A stretch of DNA of 64,000 nucleotides from Hymenopus coronatus (GCA_030762935.1 CM060883.1:31862501-31926500); one strand, 5' to 3'. Counted from the stretch's first letter, positions 1 through 63,608 are shown. Numbers and translations: made by a program. Notes: a model not told the origin generated them from the letters alone.

Positions 1-116
1 AAGAGAAATTAATGTCTCCTCAAATAATGAGATTTTTCTTTCTCTATGCAATTGTTTTAATACTGCATTGTGATTGATGGGATCATGATGTTATATAGAA
101 GTAAATGCAAAAGCTT

Positions 117-337
117 AGAGCCTGCTCTGCGGTCGAGCGGTCAGCATTCGGCTTTTCATCCAGAGGTCCCAGATTCGATTTCTGATTTTTCTTTAACCAG
201 AATCATTTCCCTACCCCCAAAAGAATCTGGAAGTATGGATATGGAAGTGAACATGTGCATGTTTAAAAGCCTTCAGTTCAGTGAGCATTTGTTTCTCAAG
301 TCAAAGCCCCTGATATGACTATAGAAATTAAAGGGGC

Positions 338-379
<42 letters not shown>
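117..379 (+). repeat. tRNA-derived SINE, family S1
   Basis: The head has a tRNA-like A box (GGTCGAGCGGTCAGC) and B box (degraded GATTCGATTTC). The body is a conserved CCAGAATCATTTCCCTA segment, the tail is GATATGACTATAGAAATTAA AGGGGC, and a 37-nt A run ends it. It matches copies at 57,876 and, inverted, at 10,779. This copy lacks the central dinucleotide array of the others. Confidence 0.8.
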
Positions 380-382
<3 letters not shown>

Positions 383-601
383 TTCTGCATTTGCTGTTAC
401 TGAAAAGTTATTTTTAATAAATGATGGAAAATTAATCAACATTAAACACTATTCATATTGTTCCATTGACCAAATCATTGGCAGGACATACTTTGAGGAC
501 CTATTGTTCCCATTTTTAGTTTACCAATTAATATTTCTCTGATCTTTTTCTTCCCTGGTAACTATCTAGTGCAAGTTCGGTGAACTTAGAGCTTAAACAA
601 T

Positions 602-892
602 TGTTTGTTGGTCCAGGAGTAACAAGCTAGCTTCTGGTTCCCAAGGTCATGGGTTAAAACCCAGCAGAGGGGTATGGATTGTTTTTAGGTGTAAAAATCC
701 TTAGCATGGCTCCCTTCAGAAGGGAAGTAAAGCCATTGGTCCCATGCCATAGATTTACAGCATGTGAAAGAACTTCCAAGCCTGATAAAGAGGCTTCTGA
801 GCAAAAATAATAAGCAGCCTTTCATGCCCAATATAGAATGGGAAGTTAAGAACCACAACCATTAAAGAGGATCCATAAATAAAACTCAATTT
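602..892 (+). repeat. tRNA-derived SINE, family S2
   Basis: Recognised by comparison with copies at 12,662, 25,480, 37,592 (inverted) and 54,998 (inverted). A tRNA-like head with GGGTTAAAACCCAGCAGAGG is followed by AAAATCCTTAGCATGGC, a GGGAAGTAAAGC block, TTTCATGCCCAATATAGAAT and a CCATAAATAAAA end. It is one of the two most complete copies. Confidence 0.8.
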
Positions 893-904
893 AATTTTAT
901 TTTG

Positions 905-3036
905 TATTACCTGATAATAACCTGAAAGTTTTATGCCATGCTAATTTTCACTCTGACCAGCCCTTATTTGGAATGTCTGCATTCTATTTTTAAAGATTCT
1001 CAAATAGTGTAATGTTTTCACACAATTTGCTTGGAAGTAATGCTCATATATTACAAACAGATGACTTTATTACTTCAATAATTGGCAATCCATACTGATA
1101 AATACTCATATTCAATCATTTGATGTAGTTATATAAACCATGCTCTATTAAGGGATAGGAAGAAAATCTTTTTCCATTATTATGAAAACAGATTTTCTAT
1201 CTATTAGCTGAAACAAAACTAGAAAATTAAAAACAAACTGCATTAAATTGACAATATCTCTTGTTATTTCAAAAACACATTTCATTTTTGTTCCATATTC
1301 ACTTTTTTTTCTCCCTCAAGTACTGAGGAACACACAAGCAATATAGCACATTTAATCACAAAATCAAATACAGAAAGTTAGGAAGTGAAGATTAGAAATA
1401 CCCACTTATAACAACAAATAAAAATATGATTACATTAGAGTGCAGTGTATAATACAGCACGTACCAAAAGGGTTAGTACATTTTATAACATATAAGGTAT
1501 ACACGAGAGCAATCCCAGAAATAATGCACAAAGCATTTGTGCTATCTCTATGAAAATGCATGGTTAACCATATTCTTAGTGCAAGATATTCTGAATGATC
1601 TTTGTACGTTTAACCGGTAGTTTAAAAACTTCTTCGCCTACAAACAATACTGAAGTGGATGATGAAAGCTTGTCACATCAGTTTCTTGGATCAAAGATGT
1701 TTAATTAATATTGGAACCTTAAAAGGTATGCCAAGAGAATATTTGTGAAATAATCTGAAAAGTGTGTGGCATCTGCAGCACATTCCCTAATAGTGTGTGC
1801 ATACAGGAACGTCAATTTGATAACTGGTACCTTCATATATTCACTTCAGTTTTTAATAGTTTTTTCTCTTCATCTACACAGCTTTTCCACCCTCACGCAC
1901 TCATGCATGCGCACACACACACCACATAATTTAGTACCTGATGTTTTCTGCAAAATGAACAAATGCCTCTCAGCATAGATTATCCATTTTGCTTTCATGT
2001 GATCACATTTCAGTACCTAATATTGGCCCAGGAGGAGGACATTAGCTCTGCAGAAAGTATTCAAACTCATATACACATTAAAATAAGCAATGAATTTATT
2101 TGGAAATGCAGTCATAATCCTCAATTAAACATACATATTTAAACTTTAATTCTCATTTCTTTCTCTATGAAAATGTATTAGATAACAGAAATAATGAATA
2201 TTTGGGCATGTAGGAACTGTGACTGATTCCTCAATCTGTTATTAGTTTTGTGCAAGTTACCTCAACATTCATTATTGTAAGGGCTGACCACTGTGCTTTA
2301 CACCTCCCAACGCATATGGCTTGGTGTGCCACACCTACTTGGAGATACTAACCAACTTGAAAAATACCTACTATTCTCTTTGGCATTAGCATTTTACAAT
2401 ATAAACAATCCAAAAACACTTATGGTACATCCACTTCAAAGGCGAATTTAATTGCATTTAACAACTTCTCAACATTAGGAAGTGTGCATTAAACTCAAAG
2501 CCAATTGTTTTAATGGTGATATAAAAATATATATCAATTAAGCAACCTTATGCATTATTTTTGGGATCACATACTTGGTAATAGACACTTAAAATACAAA
2601 AACACAATTCCCACATATTAAAAATTATCCCCCAACATCTGGCTTGGTTATGGTAATAAGAATTTATGATCTGTTCTAGCAAGTGCACAGCTGGGTTTCC
2701 AGTGTAACAGAAGAATCCTTTTATCCATAAAAAAGTGGCCAAAGAAAAGATTGAGATGCAGTGTTTTTAAAACATTTCCCAGTTGCTTATCCATAAGATG
2801 TACTTGGAAGAAAAGAAATTACGGAAAATGTCTTCACTTTAATAAAACAATGGCATTAAGTTATTTTTGATACAGCGGAAGTTACCAAGTTTGTTTTAAG
2901 GTATTTGAATTACATTTACATACTATGAATTAAAACTATTTTAAACAAAGTTTTGGATTGCTGAGTCCACTTAAATTTCACTAAATTAAAAATAATTGAT
3001 TCTGTTCTTCTCCCTTCCTACTGATAAAAAGGGGAA

Positions 3037-3067
<31 letters not shown>

Positions 3068-4050
3068 AAATATTCTCGCAAATACACTATTTTTAAGATA
3101 AGCAAATTGGAAGGCTCCTATAAAAATCATTTTACACTACAAGAAAAAGCCAAATTTGTTGGTAAGAGAGACCCTATTTGAGAACAAGAACATCGTCCAA
3201 CTCTTTACACATGCAAAGGGACAGCAGATACAAATTAATGACAATCACTGAATAGCATAAAAGGCCAACTACATACATCTTTAAGCAGACAAAACATTTA
3301 ACACAGCTATTCTGATACTGATGTCCAGTTATGTATTACCTTCTTTAACAGTTGATTTTATAAGACCCTAATTTTGCTTGGGTGCATACAAGAATTCTTA
3401 ACAGGAATGAAAGGAACCTCCACGGCCTGAATTCATACTTAAACAAATGGAGGAGAGATCCAAAACCTGTTCAATGCTTTAAGGATATACAGTTAATACT
3501 AGATACATTAGGTTTTGGAAATTTAGTTTAAACAATATTTAATTTAATATTTATATTACCAACTGAAAATAATCAAGTAGATATTGTACTCCATAAATGC
3601 ATTTAAAATAAGGGTTTTATGCACTTTCAATTCCTTATCTTGGTATTACTTAAACATACCTTAAAATCCTGTTTTGGCATTTCTTTGGTTTTCTTTAAGA
3701 TATTATATTTACTATTGCCAATGTCTTGCATCTATTTTAACCTGGATTCTCATTGTCCTATTTAAAATTTCTTAACCTTTTTTTTTTTCTTTTTTTTTCC
3801 CCCCTTGCCCTATGTGGGATGGCTTGTAAATAATTACAATATTAGATAAGAATAATACAGTGTGGTCATTATATGGTGAGACCATGGATTGCATGCATGT
3901 GTGCTCTGCACATATCATTCTGTATTTCCTGAAGTACTCACTCACAAGCATTGGTAATATGCACAATTAATACTAACCTTGCCGTTAAGTGCTGTTGAAA
4001 ATGGTGTCTATTTGCATGAAGACATTCCTGGCATCTTCACATGAAATTTC
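905..4050. other. AT-rich intron, no gene seen
   Basis: No coding exon, RNA gene or recognisable element is visible on either strand. A (TA)n microsatellite lies at 3,037-3,065. It is presumably intron of the kinase gene, downstream of the last visible exon. Confidence 0.5.
3037..3065. repeat. (TA)n microsatellite
   Basis: About 14 perfect AT units. Confidence 0.95.
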
Positions 4051-4117
4051 CATCAATGCATAGTTGTTCTTGGATAATGTTCATAATTTCCGTTTTTATA
4101 TTGTTCTTGTTTGGGGA

Positions 4118-4738
4118 ATGTTCCTATTGTTCTATGAGGCAACATGACCATTTAAATGAAACCATGCCTCATGAAAAAATTATTAAATGTGGGTTAACAG
4201 TCCCATCAGATATTCTGTAAAATCCAATTACTGCCAACAAATTCCAATTTGAACAACAAATTTTTATATACTATACGTATGTAAAACCGAATCGTGGAAA
4301 TAGGTGTATAGTCAATATCAGGAGAAATTTCTTGGTTATCCAGTTCTAGGTACATATATTGTGAGACATCTGGTTAATAAATTAAGCATAATGGGATCGT
4401 TAAATGCCAAACTTAAGAAGTAAAAATGGCATGGAAATCATTGACAAAATTGGTGCATCATTCAAAGGCTCACCTAAATAGTTTCTAAGCAAAACCCATG
4501 TTGTAAAACAATGAGAGGTTCACAAAACTGTTCTTACAGCTACTAAACTTTAAAATTTAAACCCTACATAGTGACAATACTTTATGAATTACAACCTCAT
4601 GACTAAAAGCATAACAATTTCAGTAAATTGTAAATTTAGTAAACATCTTTGATGGTACTGTAACCCACATTTAATAACTCTTTCAGATGAGACATGGTTT
4701 CATTTAAATGGTTTTGTTGCCTCACAGAGCAACAGAAA
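4118..4738. mobile_element. non-autonomous element with ~85-bp terminal inverted repeats (MITE-like)
   Basis: The segment at about 4,118-4,206 is repeated inverted at about 4,658-4,738. Shared runs include AACCCACATTTAATAA, CATGGTTTCATTTAAATGG and GTTGCCTCA. Weaker similarity continues outward on both sides, so the true ends may be near 4,060 and 4,800. The roughly 450-bp interior has no ORF. This structure fits a non-autonomous DNA transposon; the superfamily cannot be assigned. Confidence 0.65.
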
Positions 4739-4799
4739 ACAATCGCCATATCATAGACAAACTTAAGGACAATATAAACCTAGCAATTAAGAACATTAC

Positions 4800-6365
4800 A
4801 CACGAATAACTTAGGCGTGTAATTAGAAATTTCATCTACAGATGGACACTACTTGTAACAAGGTTATATTCACTATAGAGCATGTTACCATTTCCTAAAA
4901 GTAACACAGGAGTTACGGAACAGAAAACCCTACAGCACATTGCATGTTAAAACTGGATAAAAACTGCTTTTTATATGATGAAACAGTGCTTCTGTGTTGA
5001 GATGATAGTGATTATATATAAAAAAAGAAAAGAAAAAAAAAAAAAAAAAAAAAAAAAATGTTCTTTAAGATATCTATTACTGATTAACTTCTAAATGTCC
5101 TTGAATTCTCAAAATAGTTTACTTGTACCCTATCAAGATGCATGTTTCAAGTGAAGGAGATTGAACAGGCTGTAATATAGGTGCATTTGCAATAAAGGAA
5201 ACAGAAGATAAATAAATAAATAAACAAAAAAAACTGCAAGTATAGAATTTTATATTTTTCTCCTCCTATTATGAAATTATTAGTCTTGAATTTTTTTTTT
5301 TTTTATTTCTTTTATACCTTTAACATTCTTGAACAGAATGAAGTTTATATACAGTACATGTTAAGTTATGATGAAGGGAGCAGTTGAGTTCTTGAAACAT
5401 GTATTATTTGTATAAAAAGTAAGTGGTAGTGCCACTAAATTGACACACAACAGTGTTACTGAAGTATCACCTTGTTTGCATACATCTGCCCTATCAGATT
5501 TGTGTCTCTTACATCTACTGCAGAGGATTAAAGTAGTGTAAGCTTTTTTGTTCCCTTCTCCCCTTATTTCTTTCATAAGTTTGACAAGTAATTCCAATAA
5601 GGAAAAAAGGTTTGCAAATAGACTTCCAAAGATCACAGACTAATACTAATGCAATAATTATCACCACAGTTTGACTAAATATTTACTACAAATAAAAGCT
5701 TTTCATTCTTCCATTATTTAACAATTTTATGATACACTTTTTACTTTGATGAGCAATATCAACTTCTTTGAATACACCTTAACACTATGGTAATCAATGC
5801 ATCTTTAAATCAGTTATTAAAATTGTTTCATCAAAGAGAAGCTTTTCTCATGATAATGATTAGATAATTCCTATACCTCTCATAATACAAATGACCATTG
5901 TTCATTTTTAGTACTTTATGCCAGAAAAGGAGCTCCACAGAGCATCTGGAATTAATTTTGTAATGAATTTCCCAACACAACATTTATGGGGGATAGTTAG
6001 TATTTAAAAAGTGCCTATAATACCAGGAAAATCCGTAAAGCATCTGCTTTGTGCCAGTCCTGAGGTAAGCTAAACTGCTTGTGCTAGGGCAGAAAGATAT
6101 AAATTTGTATTTAATAGGGTAATCACATTTGTAGGTGAAGAATGCGGAATTAAGATCCAAAAAGGGGAAAATTTCAGGAATTTGATAGTCACAGCAGAAA
6201 AATGTGAAACTAAATCATAATCCTGATACTCTTTCCATATAAATATAAAGACCTCCTGCTGCATCTTGCATGTTTTAAAATGTCTTATTTTCAAAATTTT
6301 TTAACTATAGCAGATTTTTCACAGAACTTCTAGATGGGAATATGTCTGTGATAAGGCGCTTTATC
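4800..6365. other. AT-rich intron, no gene seen
   Basis: It contains only A-rich (5,024-5,058) and T-rich (5,290-5,304) tracts. The short ORFs here show no family resemblance and no splice context. Confidence 0.5.
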
Positions 6366-6525
6366 TAATATAAAAATAATAGTTGCAACAAATCTTCACT
6401 TATCTTTTGGAATCCTTGCTTGGACTAGTTTCGCAATGATATGTTTATAATGCAATGAAATCAAAGACCAAGCAAGGATTCCAAAAGATAAGTGAAGATT
6501 TGTTGCAACTATTATTTTTATATTA
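6366..6525. repeat. perfect 58-bp palindrome, relative of the Penelope-like terminal repeat
   Basis: Arms 6366-6423 and 6468-6525 are inverted copies with no mismatch found by eye, separated by 44 nt. The arm sequence (ATCTTCACTTATCTTTTGGA) is the same as in the ends of the Penelope-like element at 10.2-11.9 kb. Read on the minus strand, the left arm and loop contain GCGAAACTAGTCC, the 3' half of the hammerhead-like core seen there. It is probably a minimal head-to-head remnant of that family. Confidence 0.8.
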
Positions 6526-6574
6526 ATATTTGTGTTATTCTTCACTATTACTAGCTTTTTTTCTCTCTCTCTCT

Positions 6575-9236
6575 AATCTACTTTTAAAATTCATGGTTTG
6601 TTTGCTGATAGTCATCTTTAGTTATTCTGGCCTTGTAAAAATACAGAACTGTCCATAAATCCATTTATTATCCTCATTGAATTAATATGGATATGAATGC
6701 CAAAATCCTCTTTACTTTGCTAACACATGGCAAGTCTTGTGCTCTTGCTCACTACATTAATGCTAAGTTGGCAGCATTATGCAACACCAACATAACCATG
6801 ATAATACAGATGCTTATTAACTTTTGGATAAGATTTAATATGAAGTATATTTTTCCTTATTCCTCAGAAGCCTTAAACTGGTGAACAGACAGCAGATGCC
6901 TGGGAAATAAACAGTGTTAACTTTCCACCATAACATCTTCCCCTCTCCTGCCCTGAAAAAGTATTTTGTCTTTGGAAGATGCGACTGCCATACCCACTAT
7001 CAACCAGGGTAAAGAACTGCTGAGAATTATGACAATCCTCCAAAGCATATTCAACTGAGTAAAGTACGAGTTGATGCTTCAAATTCAGACTTTCCCTTAT
7101 TTTTGAAAAGCACATTAAGTTTATCCTCAACACTTACACAACTGACGAATGTGCAATTGGAGTTAAAAAGTACTGGAGCACAATCAAGATGGTTTGATAT
7201 TTTGTCCATGTCCCCTATAAAATTACAAAAGTTGTATTTTTACCCATTGTAAAATTAATTGTATTTGTGACAAGATCCAACATGAGAAATATGTATCCAT
7301 ACCTTTATTGGACTAAAACACCACAGATGTATTATCATATCCAGAACTATTCTGAACACACTTTGATCTTTCCGTAAAATAATTTATACCACATTTTTAT
7401 TTAGTCTGTATCTTGAATGCAATTTATGATCATTTACTTTTCAAAATAATTTTTAGGTAAAGCATAGTCATTATGATGCCACTTTCGTTCAGTATATACC
7501 AAATACTGCTGGTAATTATAATACTCATTATAGTAATGCAAAACATGGTGCAAAATTCTAAAGCAACTGCTATTTTATTTCTTTATGGACAACACACACT
7601 TGAAACTGCCTTATCTGTGGCTCTCTTCTGGAAACCCTGCCATATGAGATTAATGACACATTTCTCACATGTGTTTTTATTCTCAGGGATGTTAACACGA
7701 TTCTCTGAGTCATGTGAAAATGCTTCCTAACATGTAATAAATAATAATCAAGGAAGAAGCAATAGCACTGCTACATATGATTATGTCCACTGTTTTGACC
7801 ACTGTACTATTTTAACTTGCAGTAGATTTACCGAGTTTGTATATGAATCCTAAGTGTTTAGTTTGCTATATTTCATTAGTAGATATCTAAAAGAGTATAT
7901 TTGGTAATGTAATGAAAACACACATACATTATATATTTTACTGTCAAGAAACATAAATAAAATTAAACAATAAACCTATATTTCAATATAATATTTATAT
8001 ATAATTGATCTACCTCATCAGTAAATAGAACATAAAAATAATTCAAATATATCAACAAAGTGTGAATATCAAACAGCTGCTAATCATAGTGTGGTTAGAT
8101 GTAATAAATAGCATTTGAGACAAATGCATCTGTATATGCATTTTATCATCAAGAAAAGTTGTCTTTAAAAGTTAACAAACCATTTACTAATACATATGAA
8201 AAACAAATATGGCATATGGAATCTAACTATTAAGAGTAGTAATCAAGTTCTGGTGAAATCAGCTATGAGTGCTACTCACTGAACAATGAGGGAAGTTGGA
8301 ATATTTACATTTTCAGTACACGAGGAAAAGCTAAAATGCTCAGCTTCAGCAATCAGTGCTTGGCAAGTTTAGGCAATAAGCCAGCAACATTTCACTGAAA
8401 GAAGGATTTCCATTTTACCACAGTATGTCATTGTTTTGACTGCCAAGAGTATCAACTAGAGAGGTGGCATTTACTTCCCTTCAAATCATTAACAATTAAT
8501 TCTTTGCAAGATTGTGTAGGTAACTTAGCTGTTACAACAGTGGTACATAACTTTCATAAGAAACAGATACTTCTTGAAATATTCAGTTTATAGAAAATAG
8601 GGCCCCAGAATATTTAAATTGGGATGGAAGGAATAACCTCAGTGAAATAAATGTCAAAGTTTGTGACTTGATGCACGTTACAAAAACAAGTAGTACTCAA
8701 AATATTATGGGAAGCTGAATCAGAACTGATGAACCCAATAAATCGGCCACTTTCTACTGTTAGAGCAGTTGCTACTATCTCTGGGATATTTTGTCATGGC
8801 TCATTCTGAACTGTTAATGGCAACTGCGCCCGACTTTTAAACTCCACAGTGTATGCATACATAAACAAAGTATTCAAAGGAATTGCTTCCTTACACCTAT
8901 AAAGTGGAACAGTAAGTGCAGTTTTCAGGAACTTGATGCAATAACAAATTTTTCTGAATGCACTCATCCATGTTATCATACAGTAGAAATGGTGCATGAG
9001 GTCTTCTTTTTCTGAATATCCAGAACACCTTATAATAGAAGCTTATTAATTATGAATGTTGCAGTATACTGATCAGTTTTATGTTCATAACATTTTTATG
9101 TTTCAAACAGCATATCAAATTAATATAACAAGGGCATTATAGGTAACGATGACTGTCAAATGATGCCTTAATAAATTATACAATTAATAAAATTGCCTTT
9201 CGTTAATTGTAATTCTTTAAAATCACATGGCATAAC
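6575..9236. other. AT-rich intron, no gene seen
   Basis: There is a short TC run near 6,562-6,574 and no exon, RNA gene or repeat family member recognised beyond that. Short ORFs on both strands have no recognisable domains. Confidence 0.5.
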
Positions 9237-9296
9237 AAAAACATTTTGAAATTGTTTTCAAAGGCCAAAAACATTTTGAAATTGTTTTCAAAGGCC
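9237..9296. repeat. 30-bp tandem duplication
   Basis: Two exact copies of a 30-bp unit (contains TTTTGAAATTGTTTTCAAAG) sit side by side. This is a recent local duplication in the intron. Confidence 0.95.
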
Positions 9297-9617
9297 CACC
9301 GCCACCAAATGAAAAGGGAGATTCTAAACATTCACAAAACTTTTGTTTAGGAGTTGTCATTGTTCTCAGCCATTTTAATATGATAAATATAAGGAAAAAT
9401 TTACAAAGTGTTACTTTAAATTAACTCAGGATACATATGTTCATGACAGGTGAAAATGAGCATAAGAAAGACAAAAGTACAGTTTTGCACTTACAGATCA
9501 CTTCTCTTAAATAATGTTGAGTGCAGAAAACTAAAATACAAATTAAAATAATTTTCTCTTAACTCCAATCTTAAGATCTCTTGAAGGATAAATGATGATA
9601 TAAATGTTGTATCTTAC

Positions 9618-59599
<49,982 letters not shown>

Positions 59600-59861
59600 C
59601 TGCAAACAAGAAACACACCGTTATCACACTAACTGAACGCCCTTCTTTCCTGCACATAAAACAAAATAGTTTTATTTAATTCCAATTTCTAACGCATACA
59701 AATGAATTACATTTACAACATTTTCACCGTACATCATCATTTATTTTTATATGTCGTCTAAAACTATTCTTAGAAAATGTCATGTTTCTCTTTATGTTAA
59801 TCACATATAAAACAAAACAAATATGCATTTCATTACACATTTTGTTGTAAAAGAAAAGAAA

Positions 59862-60712
59862 AAATCTGATGTGTTCCATTCACAAGACTTTCTCTACATC
59901 TCTGCAACAAATTACTCTTAAAAAGCTTATACTTCTATTTACTCCATGTTAATCAGAAAAAAATAGCAGAAACAGTCATATTACTTGCTTCCTTGTAAGT
60001 AGAAGAGAAATAAGAGTGCCATAGGCTAAAGTGATAGTCAAAAGCTGGTTGCTATGTCACAACTTCCTTTGTATGGACAGCAATTGACAAATTCCTATAT
60101 GAGAAAAGTATAAGTTTTCATAGCAGAAACCAAAAACAAGAAATGACTCAAAAACGCTGAACTCCACGAAAAACATGTATATAACATAAATTGTGTGTTT
60201 TAATGTGCTCTACATTTTTCGTGGAGTAAGTTTTTGTCCATCTCTTACGGTTTGGCAGTTATTCAAAATTCGGTAAAATCATTCAGAATAAAGTAGTCTT
60301 CAGAGGCTATTCCCAGAAAATTCAAGATATACCTTTTATTTGTCAGGTAAATATCTTTAATATACGAAATTTTAATCAAAATCGTTTAGAGCCATTTTTG
60401 AGAAAATATTTTTTTTAAAAAAGTTCCATGTAAAGGGTAGGTGGGGGGATTTTCTCAAAATCTTCGTGTCGCATCCCTGGAAGATACTAAACTTAAATAC
60501 CAAGTTTGGTATTTTACCTACTTTTCGTTTTTAAGTTATCGTGTTCAGACAGACACACACACACACACGGACCTTTTTCCGAAAATGCTCTTTTTAGATA
60601 AAGGGGACCCTAAAACATTTATTTCCGGTGAAATCTCGGTATCGAATTTTTGGGTGGAGTGCAACACCTTCTGTATACACTATGTACATAGTGCGTATAG
60701 AGAAAGTAAAAA
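59862..60712 (+). repeat. X850 repeat copy, full length, reference copy
   Basis: 851 bp from AAAAAATCTGATGTGTTCCA to CGTATAGAGAAAGTAAAAAG. Landmarks in order: ACATCTCTGCAACAAATTAC, GTTTTAATGTGCTCTACATT, AGTAGTCTTCAGAGGCTATT, CATGTAAAGGGTAGGTGGGG, a hairpin around CTAAACTTAAATACCAAGTT, TTTTCGTTTTTAAGTTATCG, a CA run (60,552-60,568), TTCCGGTGAAATCTCGGTAT, and the exact palindrome CACTATGTACATAGTG (60,678-60,693) 19 bp from the end. No gene. The best copy in the window for defining the family. Confidence 0.93.
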
Positions 60713-61009
60713 GGCATTGGTAGCATAGCACTTCAAAATGTAAAAGCATTTAAAATCCAAACCAATATACATTCAAACGAACATAGTAAACATTGGAAAC
60801 AGTAAATGTCACCAAAAACTGGTGAACAATATCTATATTTTTGCGCAGAAAATTCTCTATGTCTAGTAGTTGCTAAATGTGTTAAATTGTATAAAAACTC
60901 ATTCAGAATGAGAGTTTCACAGAAAATTTAATTTATAAATATTATCAATTATGCAAATAATGCTTTAAACATAAGTCATTTTAATGCAATGGTAAGGGCA
61001 ATTTTGAAT

Positions 61010-61670
61010 AAAGGATAGTTTGGGGTGAGTAAATTAGCTATTTCTTAGAATTTTCCTGTTATTTCTCCCCCCCCCCTCACTACCCTTCTCATGAATACGC
61101 TAAATATAAATAATTTCTGGATGAAATGCCCTCTAGAGATATTTGGTTGTGAAAGCAAAAATCTGATGCTACATTCACATTTTCTACCTCATCGTTACAT
61201 CATCTCAAATTATTCTTACGAACGTTATTTTCCCATCTGCTTCATTTTAATCGGGACCAACCTTGTTCCAGAAATAGTTGCCTTACGAATTTTGTTATGG
61301 GAAAATCCAAGTGAACGCCGAAAATAATCAAATAGTCTACAACAGGTCGCTATACGCTGGCCTAAAAATGCTGCTCTTTCCATGAAATCACGAGATACGA
61401 CTGAAAATTAATAGGCCTGTAAAAGAAAGGATAATTCCAACCGTTAAGGGAAGCTTAGGCTGGGGGGGGGGGTCCTTGAAAATCTTCGTGCCGCATATGT
61501 GGAAGGTAATGATTGAACTTAAAAACCAAATTTGGTATTTATCCGACATTTCGTCTCGTCTCGCATCTTTTTCTGAAAATGAGAGGCCTCAAAATGTATA
61601 TCCGGTGAAATCTCAATATCTATTTCTTTACTTCCCCTACTTACTATTACGTGTTAAAGAACAAAAATAC
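61010..61670 (+). repeat. X850 fragments, strongly degraded
   Basis: AAAGGATAGTTTGGGGTGAG (61,010) is followed by a new 5' end (61,155: AAAAATCTGATGCTACATTC) and later CCTTGAAAATCTTCGTGCCG, AAACCAAATTTGGTATTTAT, TATCCGGTGAAATCTCAATA. At least two overlapping old copies. Confidence 0.7.
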
Positions 61671-62384
61671 CAGGTTTCCTATAAAACTATGCCTTAAACT
61701 GTCCTAAGTTTGATGCAGATTTTCAGTTCGAATCAGTTCGTTAGGAAATTGTCCAAAATGGAGACCACTTCAAAGTTGTATCTGTGTATTATTTGTACCT
61801 CCAAATGTGTTTGTACTGCATATAGTTTATTAAAAGATCAGGGCATGGTGGAGGATAATGGAGCAATGAACCAGCCATAGCATTAAGGGAAAGAGTAAAT
61901 TATTCGTATACCATGGGGTCAAATGGGGTAATAATTACTTTAATGAACAGTGTATATATATATATTGTGGCGATTGTTATTAACTGGCAAGTAACGAACT
62001 ATTCCGTCTCCCGCATCCACCCACATAGTCGTCCGAAAGCTGTAAATCGGGGGGTCCACGCTGTATCGTTCCGGGTAAAAAGTATAACGGGATGATTTCA
62101 GATCTTTTGCAACACGGAGTGAATGTTGTGGTATCTCACTGTACTGTAAACCAGAGCTGGTTTTGCCCTAAGTACACAGGCTTACAGAAGAATATACACA
62201 TCAGGAAATACATTTAAATGTTTACTTATAATTATGAATATAAGCAACCAAATTTAACGCAAGGATTCCTTATGTTGTTTCTATTTGCAAGCCTAAACAA
62301 AATCATCAAATATTAGTTATCCTTTTCTCAAAAATAAAATAAAAATCTTAGCTATACTGCAATAATTGATGGACATAGGTACTC

Positions 62385-63540
62385 GTGCAGTAACTTTTGT
62401 ATTATTTCATTTTACTATATACTTCTAGTAGTTTATATACTTCCCTTTCCTTCTAACATCCTACAATCTGTTTTTCATCAATTTTACCAATTTCTTACTT
62501 TCACCCATTCTTGATCGATCACTTCCCTCAGGTATGTTTTACTGGAAATATGATGGTTTCTGATTCTTTTCTCCAAGTGGCCCCACAAATGTTAAACTGG
62601 GTTCATGTCTTCAAATTGAAGTGGTGTTTTTAGGATGTGGGAGTATTATACAAAATCCAAGCACGTACATGTATGCTGTACGTTTTGGATCATTGTCCTG
62701 TTGGAAATGGTAGTCAGTATCCAAACCTAGTTTTTCGGCACTGGCTTTCAAATGTCTGTTCAAAATATCAAGGTACACATACAGATCCATATTTCCATCA
62801 ATAAATACCAGTTACCCCACGGCCACGTACCCCCAGATCATGACACCACCACCACATTTTACAGTACCTTCCACAATGGCAGGTTTCAGCTCGGTTTCTC
62901 AACACCAAACTAAGTCCAACGTGATAAAAATGGTTGAACTTGCTCTCGTCAGAGAAAATTACTCTATTCCAGAAACTCTGAGGCCTTGGTCACAAATTAA
63001 TTTGACAATTGCAGCCTCTTCTTCCTATTTTCCTGGCTGATGTAAGAGTTTTTTCTTAGAACTCAAGTATTATAGCCGCTCGATGAAAGTTCCTCCTGAT
63101 AGTCTTCGGGCGAATTTGCTTCACAAACAGCTCTTCTATTTGTGCAATAATCTCAGATACACTAATTTCTCTTCTCTTTCAGTAAGACGACGTGATCTTC
63201 CATCATGATGTACATTTATCAATGTTTTTGTGTTTTATACTGCTTAACAACTCTGCATACAATATAACGGCTGCTCGAACGATTTTTACAATTTCAGCAT
63301 ATGATTTACCCACATCATGTAAAGTCACTATTATCTTTCTCTCTTTTGCGGTTATTTCCTTTGATTTTCTAGCCATGTTGTTGTCACTTGCGTACTAGCT
63401 TCGACACACAGAGCTTACTGTATTTTAACTCAGAGACATTCAGTTGAAAACTGAGGATCACTGCGATGGTTTATTTACATTTTACCCCCAGCATGTGAAT
63501 AATTACCTACATACATGTCTGCATCAAAAGTAACTCTATT
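62385..63540 (-). mobile_element. second Tc1-like element, decayed
   Basis: Weak candidate ends AGTAACTTTTG (about 62,390) and, inverted, AGTTACTTTTG (about 63,535) bracket a minus-strand Tc1-type transposase relic. No TA-flanked exact ends can be fixed by eye. Confidence 0.6.
62520..63376 (-). pseudogene. Tc1-like transposase, many stops and shifts
   Basis: On the minus strand the start at 63,376 reads MARKSKEITAKERKIIVTLH then DVGKSYAEIVKIV, a Tc1 paired-like domain. Further on (62,880-62,600) come GTVKCGGGVMIWGY, LVFIDGNMDLYVYLDILNRH and TDYHFQQDNDPKRTA, which keeps the second catalytic Asp that the 35.6-kb element has lost. Then MNPV-stop-HLWGHLEKRI stands at the DLNPIEHLW site. Frame breaks and stops throughout. 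The first Asp region is not clear. Confidence 0.8.
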
Positions 63541-63608
63541 TTGGCTTTTAACCAATGCTTTAGATTTAAATAAGTTTGTTTATACGCATTGCGAGTATCT
63601 GAAACATA

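Noticed and set aside
6870..7133. Minus-strand 86-codon frame as a downstream kinase exon
   Set aside because: No similarity to the linker or CNH domain and no matching splice sites in phase 0.
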